A stretch of DNA of 64,000 bases. Source: Clostridia bacterium. GTDB taxonomy: Bacteria > Bacillota > Clostridia > Christensenellales > Aristaeellaceae. The first letter of the stretch is position 1. Each line of letters begins with the position of its first letter. Under the pieces are notes generated by a model, which made no database searches, was not told the origin of the DNA, and saw nothing but the letters and a program-made list of their open reading frames with translations. Below, one piece after another: positions 37,101 through 45,121 of this stretch. The stretch is from the NCBI GenBank assembly GCA_017526525.1, contig JAFXRG010000015.1:22825-86824 (forward strand), written 5' to 3'. The translations under genes and the position numbers were made by a program.

Positions 37101-40100
37101 AGTTTCATCAGCATCAGGGGACAGCGCCCAGCCCAGGAAGGTTCCGCCTTTTCGTTCCGGGGTCTTTCCTTCCAGGCTGACGGTTCTCTTCCCAGCTTCA
37201 AAATCCTCTTCGCTCAGGAGAATGGGCTCGGTAAAGCTGCCTCCCCGGCTGTCAAAGGCAACCATATGCTGATGTTCAAAGAACACAGCCTCCAGGGTAA
37301 TAACGTTGGGATTTTTCCCGGTACCGATAGTACTGACCAGTTCCAGGTCTTCATAGCGGATGGAGGAGCCAGCCGAATGGAAATTCCCTTTCTGATCCTT
37401 CCATCCAAGGAAAACTTTTCCTTCCGGGGACATTACCGTTTCATCGGAAATCTTCATCTCTGTGCCGGGCTGAATGTCTTTCAGGTCTTCCCCCTTCCAG
37501 CTTTGCCCCTGCACGTCGTAATGCAGCATTGCATTCCGGAGCTTCCAGCGTGCTTTCAGCGTCAGCGTATAATAAAGATTGGAAGTCCCTTCCCTCTTTT
37601 CCGGCTTCGTCGTATCACAGAAGATCGGAAGTACGTTCAGTTTGTCTTTCCACTGGATGCCGCTGGCGGAATACCATCCGGCCGGTTCATAACCGTCCCG
37701 CGTCACTTCAGCCATCCGTTTCAAGGCGTCTGCCGGCAGGGGATCCCCGCTGACGATTGTGAAGCAGCGGGCCTGGCCGCCGTCCAGATAGGCTTTCGTT
37801 GTCTGATCCGTATAAACAACCGGATTCTGCCAGCCGTTCATATTCTGCCGGGTTCCGTTGGCATCCGCCGCGCCGGGATCCAGCCGCACCTCCACCCGGG
37901 GTTTGATCAGTACGGGATACAGATTCATTCCGGAGGCAGGCATGGTGGCGCTGTTCAGATCAAACAGCACGAAGTTCGGCTTTTCCCCGCCGCCCGAAGG
38001 AGACGTCATATAGCCGTATTCCGTGCCTTCCGGTTTGGGGTTCCTGCTCCACCCTGCAAAGGTGCTTCCGAATTGCTGGACCGTTTTCCCGCTGAATTCA
38101 TTCAGCGGCGCCCCATACCGGACGCTGAAGGCAGCCGGGGTTCCCTTCCCCTCCATGCTGTTGTAGAAGTTCAGCGCATACATATTCCGTTCAAAGTATA
38201 CATACAGCTGGGCATCGCTTTCGGAAATCAGGATTTCCTTGTTTTTCGGAATGGCTGTTCTTTCGCTTTCCTTCTCCTGGTATCCGAAGCTGTAGGCCAC
38301 CGGCCGGAAGCCCTCTCCCGTGGTGCCTTCCGGCACATAGTTCCTCAGCCCCGCCTCGTCAAGGGTATATTTGCCTTGCGTCTTCTGTTCCGCCGGAATC
38401 GTATCCGCTTTTTCCCAGCTGCCGTCTGCCCTCTGGTATACCAGCCAGACGGAACCTTCCGGGCTGAACTTCACGGTCTGTTCCGCGGTTTTCACGTTTC
38501 CTTTTTTGTCGATGATCTGTGTCACCTGAATCTTCAGGGTATGATTGATGTCCGCCTTTGTCAGCACATAGGATCCGCTGGTATATTTGCTGAGCGCTTC
38601 CTCGTCCCGGTACCACTGGAAGGCCAGCTTTCCGGCCGGGAAGGGGATCGGAAGAGCCGTAATCGCTTGACCGACGCTCAGATCGTCCCTTCGGAACAAC
38701 TGCAGGCTGTCCAGTTCCAGGTCGGTGGTGGCCCGGAGAGGCTTGGATTTCGGTCCCGCAGTAACCTCCCCGACGGCCTTGTCCCGGGCGTAAATCAAAT
38801 AGATTTTTCCGGGTTCAAGGCCTTCAAAGTCAAGAACTTTTTCATCGGAAGAAACCCAGTTTCCGGGTTCTTTTTCTTTTTGTGCAGCTTCCTCTTCCGT
38901 CTGCGCAATCAGATATTCCTCTCCCGCGGCGGTTTTTACCGACAAATAGGTAACCCCATATTCCGCCAGATCCGGAATCGGGGCGCTTTCACCGCCCTGG
39001 GTTTCCATCGTCAGCTTCAGTTCCGGTCGGTCGTCATCCGGGTCCGGCATCGCAAACTGGTAGTTTTTTCCGGTGTCCGCCGGAAGTGCCGAGAATTCGT
39101 TAAATGCCCGGGGTTCCGTATCCCCTTCTGCGCAGTAACTTCCGCTGATCCCGACAATCCGGGTTCCTGCCGAAGGTTCCAGATGAACGTATACCGTTTC
39201 TCCGGGGATGGTTTCCAGTTTTTGTTCCTTTATGCTGTCAGGGGAAAGGCCTGCCGTAACACTGCCGAACCCTTCCCGGTCCGCGGTTCCCGTCACCAGC
39301 CGTTTGCGGCTGTATCCACAGGAGCACCGATAAAAGCTTTCCTGGCTCCGGTCGTTCCCATAGGAATGTTCTTCCGGCTCATTGTTAAACCCGCACCACT
39401 GGCAGGTAATCACGTGATTGACATGATCCACCGGGACGATCGTTCCGCCCGGGTGCGTGCAGGGTTCAATTTTCAGGTAGTGAACATCCCCGCTCCAGCA
39501 TGTTCCTGTCCGGTCCCCTGCAGATACATAGTTTCCGTCGGATCCGGCAGATACCAGCGTATGGGGATTCAGATCCAGGGTGCCGTTGCCTTCTCCCTTG
39601 GATCCGCCGAGACTGCCGCCTTTTCCGTCGGTATAAATCTGAATAACTCCGCCCTGAATGCTGATGGCTCCGCAGTCGTCCTTTTCACCGCTGCCGATAC
39701 CCGCACCGTTTCCCTCTGTCACCCGAACGGTGATATTTCCGCTTTCAATGGTAATGGTTCCTTTTTCAGTGCTCCCTTTGTAACCGCTGCCGATTCCGGC
39801 TGCACCGTCGTGGGCGACCGCCTCCACCGTTGCTTCCCGGATCGTGATGGTACCCTCCATGTTGCCTCTTTCACCGGTACCGATGCCGGCGCCGTCTTCC
39901 GATCCGCCTTCCGCATACACATAGGTATTCTTTCCGCTGATCTCAATTGTGTTGCGCATGTTACCGCCGTGATCTGCGTACCGGGGCCCCAATCCGATTC
40001 CGGCAGCGTTCTTTCCGCCGTAGGCATGGATATTACCGCCGGTAATCACAATCGGCCTGAACAGATCGTTATCCTGGCCCGCACCGATACCGGCACCGTC

Positions 40101-43100
40101 CTCTCCGCCCCAGGCATTGATGGTTCCGCCGGTAATGGTTACGCCTCCGCCGTCATGGCCGTTGCCTTCGCCGATGCCGGAGCCGTTCTCTCCGCCCCAG
40201 GCATTCACGGTTGTAAAAGTATCCGGAAAACCCGCCGGAACGCCGATCGTAATGCCGTCGCCTTTCACATAGCTCTGATAGGCTCCGCCGATTCCCGCAG
40301 AATCCGTTTGTCCCCATGCGGAGATTTGTCCCCCGAAGATCCGAATCGGCCCGCTTTCAATTTTCTTTGTGGCGCCGATCCCTGCCGCACGATCATTGCC
40401 GGTGGCTTCCAGGCATCCGGTTCCCTTTTCCTGTGCCCAGACGTACAAGGCTCCGCCCATGCCCGCGTCCACAACAATTCCTGTCGGCGCAATCATCTTT
40501 GCGCCGTCACTCAGCACAAGATTCACTTCCCGGCAGATGTGAAGCGTGCCGTTCATGGTCACCTCGCCCCGGACCACATACCAGCCGTCTTCCGCTCCGC
40601 TGTCATTCCATTCCGTCATGTCCCCGGTCACTTCAAAGCATTGTCTCCGGGGCGTGCGCACGCCGCTGCGATCAATATAATACGTGCCTCTTCCAAAGGT
40701 GATTCCCGTAAGAATCACATCTTCGTCCGGCATCTCAAACTGCCAGTCATGTCCGTTGCCGTCCGTGTTTGTGATATGCTCGGGCATGCCGGTTTCCTTG
40801 ATTTCCGCATAAACCGTCTGGCTGGAGGCTCCTGTCACCTTCAGCGTTTTCAGCCAGTACTCGCTATAGCCTTCGTTGGCGGTAAAGGTAAGAATCGGCC
40901 GTTCCCCCGGCGCTGTCTTTTCCGGGGTCACGGTGACGGTTCCGACGGTTTGGTCATAGTTGTCAATGGTAATACTTTTCTGGTTCCGGGTCAGCGTGGC
41001 AGTAATCGTCAGCTCCGCTTCCGGCATGGTGCCCGTGTATGTCAGGGTCCGGATTCCGTCCTTTTCCGTTTCTTCCGGTCCGGAAAGAGTCAGGTTCTTC
41101 TCCTTATCCTTTTCCGTATAAACAGCAGTCACCTGGCAGGAGATTTCCGGCGTCTGCTTTCTGCAGGTAACCTGAACCGTGAATACGATTCCGGCAGCCG
41201 CCGCGGAGATGGCTTCACCCGCGTCATTCAAGACCAGTATTTTTTCATCTTCCTCTGTGCCGGTCGCACTGTGGGTCAGGGTTGCGTCGATATTGTATTC
41301 CTCCGCGTCCGCGGAAGACACAATTTTTACCTCTCTGGCTCTGCAGGCTTCCGTACGCTGTTCCTGCGCAACCGGTTTATCCTTTTCCGGATCGGCTGAA
41401 CAGGACGTGTAAACTTTTGTGCTGCCGGAAAACGCAATTTTCCCGGATGAAATCTCGCTGCCGGAATTCCGGATGGTGGAGTCTCCCCGGCCGATGGCTT
41501 CAGGCCCGGCCGCGGCGTCTCCTTCCGCGTCTCCGCAGGAAGCCGCCACAACAGCGGCGCCGTTGATGCTCAGGGTTCCACCTGAACCGGCATCTCCGCC
41601 GCCGATGCCGGAAGCTCCGAGACCGCCCTTTGCTGTAACGTTTCCGCCGGAAATTACGACATTTCCGCCGTTTCCGCCCACCAGTTTCTCAAGCTGAACG
41701 TCATCGGAAAAATACTGTCCGCCGCCGATACCGGCCCCATAATCCCCACCGGAAGCATTCACCGTGCCGCCGAGGATCGTCAGCGTTCCGGACATGCTTC
41801 CGGCCACACCGCCGCCGATACCGGCCGCGCTGTGGCCGCCGGTGGCATTAACCGTTCCGCCGCGGATCGTAATCGCCCCGCTGTATCCCCCGTTTCCGCC
41901 GCCGATGCCGGCGGCAAAGCTTGCGCCCTGGGACGTGATGGTTCCGCCGTAAATCTCCAGGCTTCCGGCCTTCTGGTGAGCCCCGTCCCCGCCGATTCCG
42001 GCGGAATCCGTTACTGTGGTGTCCGTGATGACCGCATTCAGGATTGCACCGCCGTTACTTCCCTGTTCCTGCCGGATCACCAGTTTACTGCCATCCAGCA
42101 GATTGATTCCTTTCGGCGCGGTCAGTGTTTTTCCGTCCCGGAGCACCAGGTTCACCGTTCCCTGAATCTCCGGCCTTTTGCTGAACGAAAGGGAATCTTC
42201 AAAGGAAAACCAGGTTTCCTGCCCGGTAGTTCCGATGGTTTCCGTATCGGCGGTCAGCAAAGTACATTCCGTGTCCCCGCTGACCCCTTCACAGGCCACC
42301 GCAATTTTTCCCTCCGCAGCGGTGGTTGTCATCAGCACAAAGGTGGAAAAGCTCCCGGTGCTGAAGGAAACTTCCCGGGGCTCCTCCCCCTCCGGAATGC
42401 TTTCCGTATGCAGAATTTCAGGTTCGCCGGGACGGTTATCCGTAAAGTGCAGAACCTGCATTTCCGAATCCTGTTCCGTCGGCTTCAGATCCGGCACAGT
42501 AATGGACACGGAAACGGCAGACTCGTCCACCGGCTGATAGTGTTTCTCCGGGTTCTCGGGATCCACCAGGCAGATATCGAAGGCAAAAAATTCCTCCATT
42601 TTCTGCCCGTCCTGCAAGGTTTCCCCTGCTTTGCCGAGGACTGCTTCATATTCCGGGCTTCCTTTCCGGATCAGGCGCACAGAAAGCACCGCCTTCGCGG
42701 GTATGCCGGAACAGGGACCGGTTTTTACCGTGATCCGGTAAACCTGCCCGTCTTCCCCGATGACCTCTGTTTCAAAGATGTGGGGTTCCTGATCGTCCTC
42801 CGAAGCCGGCTCTTCCGTCAATTCCTCTTCCGGCTCATTTCCGGATTCTTCCGCCGGTTCCTCCGCAGGAGCCTGCGGCTCTTCCGCAGGTTCTTCCGCC
42901 GGGGTTTCCGCCGCTTCTGCGGCCGGTTCCTCCGGCTTCTCTGTTTCCGATCCTTCCGGTTCCTCCCCGGACTCTTCCGCCGGAGCCTGCGGCTCTTCCG
43001 GAGTCTTCGACGCTTCTGCAGGTTCCTCTGCCGGAGCCTCTGGTTCTTCCGCAGTCGGCTCCTCCGGTTTCTCCGTTTCCGATGCTTCCGGTTCCTCCCC

Positions 43101-45074
43101 GGATTCTTCCGCGGGTTCCTCTGCCGGAGCCTCTGGTTCTTCCGCAGTCGGCTCCTCCGGTTTCTCCGGTTCCGGTACTTCCGGTTCCTCCCCGGACTCT
43201 TCCGCCGGTTCCTTTGTCGGAGCCTGCGGCTCTTCCGCGGGTTCCTCTGCCGGAGCCTCTGGTTCTTCCGCGGCCGGTCCCTCCGGGTTTTCCGTTTCCG
43301 ATCCTTCCGGTTCCTCCCCGGATTCTTCCGCCGCCGGTTCCCCTGCCGGGGTCTGCGGCTCTTCCGCGGGTTCCTCAACCGGGGTTTCCGCCTCTTCCGC
43401 GGCCGGTCCCTCCGGGTTTTCCGTTTCCGATCTTTCCGGTTCCTCCCCGGATTCTTCCGCCGCCGGTTCCCCTGCCGGGGTCTGCGGCTCTTCCGCGGGT
43501 TCTTCCGCCGGGGTCTCCGCCTCTTCTGCGGCCGGCTCCTCCGGGTTCTCCGTTTCCGATCCTTCCGCTTCTTCCCCGGACTCTTCCGTCGGTTCCTCTG
43601 CCGGAGCCTGCGGCTCTTCCGCAGGTTCTCCCGCCGGGGTCCCCGCCTCTTCTGCGGCCGGCTCCTCCGGGTTCTCCGTTTCCGGTGCTTCCGCTTCTTC
43701 CCCGGACTCTTCCGTCGGTTCCTCTGCCGGAGCCTGCGGCTCTTCCGCGGGTTCTTCCGCCGGGGGCCCCGCCTCTTCCGCGGCCGGTTCCTCCGGGTTC
43801 TCTGTTTCCGGTGCTTCCGGCTCCTCTCCGGTTTCTTCCGCGGATTCTTCCGCCGGGGTCTCTGTCTCTTCCGCAGCCGGCTCCTCCGGATTCTCTGTTT
43901 CCGATCCTTCCGGTTTCTCCCCGGGTTCTTCCGCAGTTTCCCATGCCGGCGCCAGCGTCTCTTCCCCGGGTTCTTCCGTCGGGGTCCCCGCCGCTTCTGC
44001 GGCCGGTTCCTCCGGGTTCTCCGGTTCCGGTGTTTCCGTTTCCTCTCCGGACGCTTCCGCAGGTTCCTCTGCCGGAGCCTGCGGTTCTTCTTCCGGGCTT
44101 TCCTGTTCCGGCGATTCCGCTTCCTCTCCGGATTCCTGCGCAGGCGCTTCCGGCTTGTTCTCTTCCGGATGATCCTGCTCCGGTTCCTCTCCGGATGCTT
44201 CCCGCGGCTCTTCCGGTTCTGCTTCTTCCGCTGTTGCTTCAGGCAGGTTCTCCGCCGGCGCAGCGTTATCTGTCAGGGATCCGGATTTTCCGGAGGAAGC
44301 GTCCGTTTTTCCGCAGACCGGTGTTTCGGACAGCTTCCAGCATTCTTCCTCGTGGTGATGTCCCGGATCGATCACCGTTTCGGTTTCTATCCAGTTTTCC
44401 GCCCCGGAGGTAAATACAGGAACTTCTGTTTTGCCGCAGATCAGTTGTTTTTTCTCTCCGTTCTCCCCGGCCCGGTAACAGGCCTCGGAATGCCGGTGGG
44501 TACTGACAGGTTTGCTGCAGATCAGTCTCTTTTCGGTTTCATAGCATTCTTCACCGTGCCTGTGTGCTTCCCGTTCGGTCTCTGTACAGATCAGCGTCCC
44601 GTCTTCCGCATAGCACGCTTCCTGGTGAACATGTCCTTCCGTTTCCTCTTTTCCGCAGATCAGAACCTGAACCGTTTCATAGCATTCATCCGTATGTCGG
44701 TGAGGTTTCGATTCTTCCAGTCCGCAGACCGTGTTTCCGTTCTCGTCCAGACAGAATTCGTTGTGGGTATGGTAATAGACATTCTCTGCGTATCCGCAGG
44801 TCAGTTCCCCATCCGTATAGCAGCCGCCGCTGTGGTGATGGGGATGAAAACCGGAAACAAACTCCCTCCGGATTTCCGTCACGGGTTCTCTCTCCTCCTG
44901 CCCGCAGATCAGGATCCTCTCATAACATTCAGGCGTGCAGACATGTTCTTCCCGTTCCTGCGGAAAGGCTGAAGCCGTCTCCTCTTCCGCGAAGGCCGCA
45001 GGGCAGCCGGCGGACAGCACCGCCATTGCGGTAACCATTGAAAGTATCCGCCGAAAGCTTTGGTTTTTCTTCAT
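34158..45074 (-). CDS. Giant secreted repeat protein (3,638 aa): His/Cys repeats, acidic repeats, beta-helix and InlB-like domains
   Basis: Start MKKNQSFRRILSMVTAM, with AGGAG 12 bases upstream; an ATG four codons earlier is too close to it. Signal peptide to about residue 30 (AAFAEEE). Then, in order: eight HxH...C...CG repeats (45-260); about 480 residues of Glu/Pro/Ala 42-43-mers; a beta-rich region; two GIGGG-rich right-handed beta-helix blocks; a short second Cys/His patch; Ig-like units; four InlB B-type repeats with FxGWxxxP motifs; fibronectin-like units; a GSDPG pentapeptide tract; and a unique ~370-residue C-terminus. No LPXTG, S-layer or membrane anchor. It probably acts as a surface or matrix adhesin, inferred from domain types. 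It lies 47 bases after the larger giant gene. Confidence 0.9.
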   Translation of the reverse strand: MKKNQSFRRILSMVTAMAVLSAGCPAAFAEEETASAFPQEREEHVCTPECYERILICGQEEREPVTEIRREFVSGFHPHHHSGGCYTDGELTCGYAENVYYHTHNEFCLDENGNTVCGLEESKPHRHTDECYETVQVLICGKEETEGHVHQEACYAEDGTLICTETEREAHRHGEECYETEKRLICSKPVSTHRHSEACYRAGENGEKKQLICGKTEVPVFTSGAENWIETETVIDPGHHHEEECWKLSETPVCGKTDASSGKSGSLTDNAAPAENLPEATAEEAEPEEPREASGEEPEQDHPEENKPEAPAQESGEEAESPEQESPEEEPQAPAEEPAEASGEETETPEPENPEEPAAEAAGTPTEEPGEETLAPAWETAEEPGEKPEGSETENPEEPAAEETETPAEESAEETGEEPEAPETENPEEPAAEEAGPPAEEPAEEPQAPAEEPTEESGEEAEAPETENPEEPAAEEAGTPAGEPAEEPQAPAEEPTEESGEEAEGSETENPEEPAAEEAETPAEEPAEEPQTPAGEPAAEESGEEPERSETENPEGPAAEEAETPVEEPAEEPQTPAGEPAAEESGEEPEGSETENPEGPAAEEPEAPAEEPAEEPQAPTKEPAEESGEEPEVPEPEKPEEPTAEEPEAPAEEPAEESGEEPEASETEKPEEPTAEEPEAPAEEPAEASKTPEEPQAPAEESGEEPEGSETEKPEEPAAEAAETPAEEPAEEPQAPAEEPAEESGNEPEEELTEEPASEDDQEPHIFETEVIGEDGQVYRITVKTGPCSGIPAKAVLSVRLIRKGSPEYEAVLGKAGETLQDGQKMEEFFAFDICLVDPENPEKHYQPVDESAVSVSITVPDLKPTEQDSEMQVLHFTDNRPGEPEILHTESIPEGEEPREVSFSTGSFSTFVLMTTTAAEGKIAVACEGVSGDTECTLLTADTETIGTTGQETWFSFEDSLSFSKRPEIQGTVNLVLRDGKTLTAPKGINLLDGSKLVIRQEQGSNGGAILNAVITDTTVTDSAGIGGDGAHQKAGSLEIYGGTITSQGASFAAGIGGGNGGYSGAITIRGGTVNATGGHSAAGIGGGVAGSMSGTLTILGGTVNASGGDYGAGIGGGQYFSDDVQLEKLVGGNGGNVVISGGNVTAKGGLGASGIGGGDAGSGGTLSINGAAVVAASCGDAEGDAAAGPEAIGRGDSTIRNSGSEISSGKIAFSGSTKVYTSCSADPEKDKPVAQEQRTEACRAREVKIVSSADAEEYNIDATLTHSATGTEEDEKILVLNDAGEAISAAAAGIVFTVQVTCRKQTPEISCQVTAVYTEKDKEKNLTLSGPEETEKDGIRTLTYTGTMPEAELTITATLTRNQKSITIDNYDQTVGTVTVTPEKTAPGERPILTFTANEGYSEYWLKTLKVTGASSQTVYAEIKETGMPEHITNTDGNGHDWQFEMPDEDVILTGITFGRGTYYIDRSGVRTPRRQCFEVTGDMTEWNDSGAEDGWYVVRGEVTMNGTLHICREVNLVLSDGAKMIAPTGIVVDAGMGGALYVWAQEKGTGCLEATGNDRAAGIGATKKIESGPIRIFGGQISAWGQTDSAGIGGAYQSYVKGDGITIGVPAGFPDTFTTVNAWGGENGSGIGEGNGHDGGGVTITGGTINAWGGEDGAGIGAGQDNDLFRPIVITGGNIHAYGGKNAAGIGLGPRYADHGGNMRNTIEISGKNTYVYAEGGSEDGAGIGTGERGNMEGTITIREATVEAVAHDGAAGIGSGYKGSTEKGTITIESGNITVRVTEGNGAGIGSGEKDDCGAISIQGGVIQIYTDGKGGSLGGSKGEGNGTLDLNPHTLVSAGSDGNYVSAGDRTGTCWSGDVHYLKIEPCTHPGGTIVPVDHVNHVITCQWCGFNNEPEEHSYGNDRSQESFYRCSCGYSRKRLVTGTADREGFGSVTAGLSPDSIKEQKLETIPGETVYVHLEPSAGTRIVGISGSYCAEGDTEPRAFNEFSALPADTGKNYQFAMPDPDDDRPELKLTMETQGGESAPIPDLAEYGVTYLSVKTAAGEEYLIAQTEEEAAQKEKEPGNWVSSDEKVLDFEGLEPGKIYLIYARDKAVGEVTAGPKSKPLRATTDLELDSLQLFRRDDLSVGQAITALPIPFPAGKLAFQWYRDEEALSKYTSGSYVLTKADINHTLKIQVTQIIDKKGNVKTAEQTVKFSPEGSVWLVYQRADGSWEKADTIPAEQKTQGKYTLDEAGLRNYVPEGTTGEGFRPVAYSFGYQEKESERTAIPKNKEILISESDAQLYVYFERNMYALNFYNSMEGKGTPAAFSVRYGAPLNEFSGKTVQQFGSTFAGWSRNPKPEGTEYGYMTSPSGGGEKPNFVLFDLNSATMPASGMNLYPVLIKPRVEVRLDPGAADANGTRQNMNGWQNPVVYTDQTTKAYLDGGQARCFTIVSGDPLPADALKRMAEVTRDGYEPAGWYSASGIQWKDKLNVLPIFCDTTKPEKREGTSNLYYTLTLKARWKLRNAMLHYDVQGQSWKGEDLKDIQPGTEMKISDETVMSPEGKVFLGWKDQKGNFHSAGSSIRYEDLELVSTIGTGKNPNVITLEAVFFEHQHMVAFDSRGGSFTEPILLSEEDFEAGKRTVSLEGKTPERKGGTFLGWALSPDADETETVTEVSFEDGSAVKWVYALWKNKDYSIYFSGNGGTVDGKAILRRQYTYGEQIKKDETPVPVRTHYTFAGWKPELPAFMQAKILYVSAVWEPVNHTWTFDPADGSEIRTITACYGEPVQRPADPVREGYVFIGWKSEGKYAGVPEYMDEDRNWTAGWNALRSAPEAPEVSYVTALTVEVQARPGEEYALVYAEEGNLPEEKDWKLPAEDGTMVFYPCKADTSYLVYARYSQTAGFEASGPSEAAQATTKRLFPMPPLVIAGFHTILIIPFEEAYEHIVEYSIDKGETWLGGQVIANLQACAVYMLTARWKDLPDQEQYPESAETEVMTDTAITETTITGIPRIGEVLTASVVPLNAERVTWQWFREGDTPGEKIPIENATESTYTVTEEDTGKRLWVVALQQSRLPELEEPVEVSAVTEPVPEPGTVSFRVSSPGEEPVPDIKLTGITEEMILAAAGEEAKTRRMNGEDLLLTVTVNDLSGRISAEEQNQMIRTLKKEALDAAVLQYFELTAELKTGEDDPIQVTNLPGDRIQVMLTVPRKHYVSGNISRTFYIAGLRGGTAEILAKEKYVVLRFETDALLSRYALGCHDIVYRPQKPEGGESDPGESDPGESDPGGSDPGGSDPGGSDPGGSNPGGSNPGGSDPGGNDPGGSNPGGSDPGESDPGGSNPGGSDPGGSNSGASTPDGNSSAETQTEKLHRWYADFRFELFPEAAPETERERAEEYRDLIGGLELQADILWSDPDKGLDIAAALLPADKPEEAVPFRIFGTPERLFIESLLTEPHLYELGSMQELSSPEKLEKGLPYFLYEGKDGEGRILAQWIRDSVTLLDLELELSGIPARFPSQTQMEAVLRSDGGILPRTEGSMRLTMDAQGTTELIVFVPDEEGNPAPLFRAFGSVTAVRADGEPDGIPDFNGPAKKKVSALLNPEGQTLREVLSFMTPEVTEGVRNLLESVSETGAMRLVQDLDQLGISILPEEP
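35058..35297 (-). repeat. Sixteen tandem 15-bp units encoding (G/E)S(D/N)PG
   Basis: The translated tract has 16 consecutive five-residue units such as GSDPG, ESDPG and GSNPG inside the 3,638-aa protein. It separates the beta-domain region from the unique C-terminus and is likely a flexible linker. DNA identity between units is high, so copy number may vary by slippage. Confidence 0.93.
36600..38170 (-). other. Region of InlB-type (Listeria-Bacteroides) beta repeats in the 3,638-aa protein
   Basis: At least four units contain the (T/Y/F)xFAGW or FIGWK motif with an upstream hydrophobic strand: FGSTFAGWSRNPKPEG, GGTFLGWALSPDADE, HYTFAGWKPELP and GYVFIGWKSEG. They match the FxGWxxxx signature of these extracellular domains. 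Confidence 0.8.
39590..40560 (-). other. Second GIGGG-type beta-helix block in the 3,638-aa protein
   Basis: Repeats of G-(A/S)-G-I-G-x-G followed by an I-x-I-x-G-G strand pair (AAGIGATKK, SAGIGGAYQ, GSGIGEGNG, GAGIGAGQD, AAGIGLGPR, GAGIGTGERG, AAGIGSGYKG, GAGIGSGEKD) recur about every 25-35 residues, consistent with coils of a right-handed beta-helix. Confidence 0.8.
41480..42160 (-). other. First GIGGG-type beta-helix block in the 3,638-aa protein
   Basis: Units such as AGIGGDGAH, AAGIGGGNG, AAGIGGGVAG, GAGIGGGQY and ASGIGGGDAG alternate with strands like ITIRGGTVNATGG and LTILGGTVNASGG. The spacing and composition match the second block. Confidence 0.82.
42815..44265 (-). repeat. 126-129-bp tandem repeats encoding acidic Glu/Pro/Ala 42-43-mers
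   Basis: Each unit carries a variant of EESGEEPE-xSETENPEE, PAAEEAETPAEE and PAEEPQAPAEEP. Adjacent copies beginning at 43321 and 43450 differ at only a few bases and are 129 bases apart; others are 126. Codons are almost only GAA/GAG, GCx and CCx. Confidence 0.88.
44310..44950 (-). other. Eight His/Cys repeats near the N-terminus of the 3,638-aa protein
   Basis: Units follow H-x-H-x(3-4)-C-(Y/W/L)-x(5-12)-(L/V)-x-C, for example HRHTDECYETVQVLICGK, HVHQEACYAEDGTLICTE and HHHEEECWKLSETPVCGK. The HxH plus two cysteines in every unit suggests one metal site per repeat or disulfides; metal binding is inferred. Confidence 0.9.
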
Positions 45075-45121
45075 CGTCAGATTCATCTCCTGTCTGTTAT
45101 GCTGCAGGATGGTTTATTTCC

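Noticed and set aside
36561-41399. A 1,612-codon open frame on the plus strand opposite the giant gene
   Set aside because: It is antisense to a well-supported secreted protein. The real gene almost never uses TTA, CTA or TCA codons, which leaves the opposite strand open. The translation is Arg/Pro/Phe-rich without domains.
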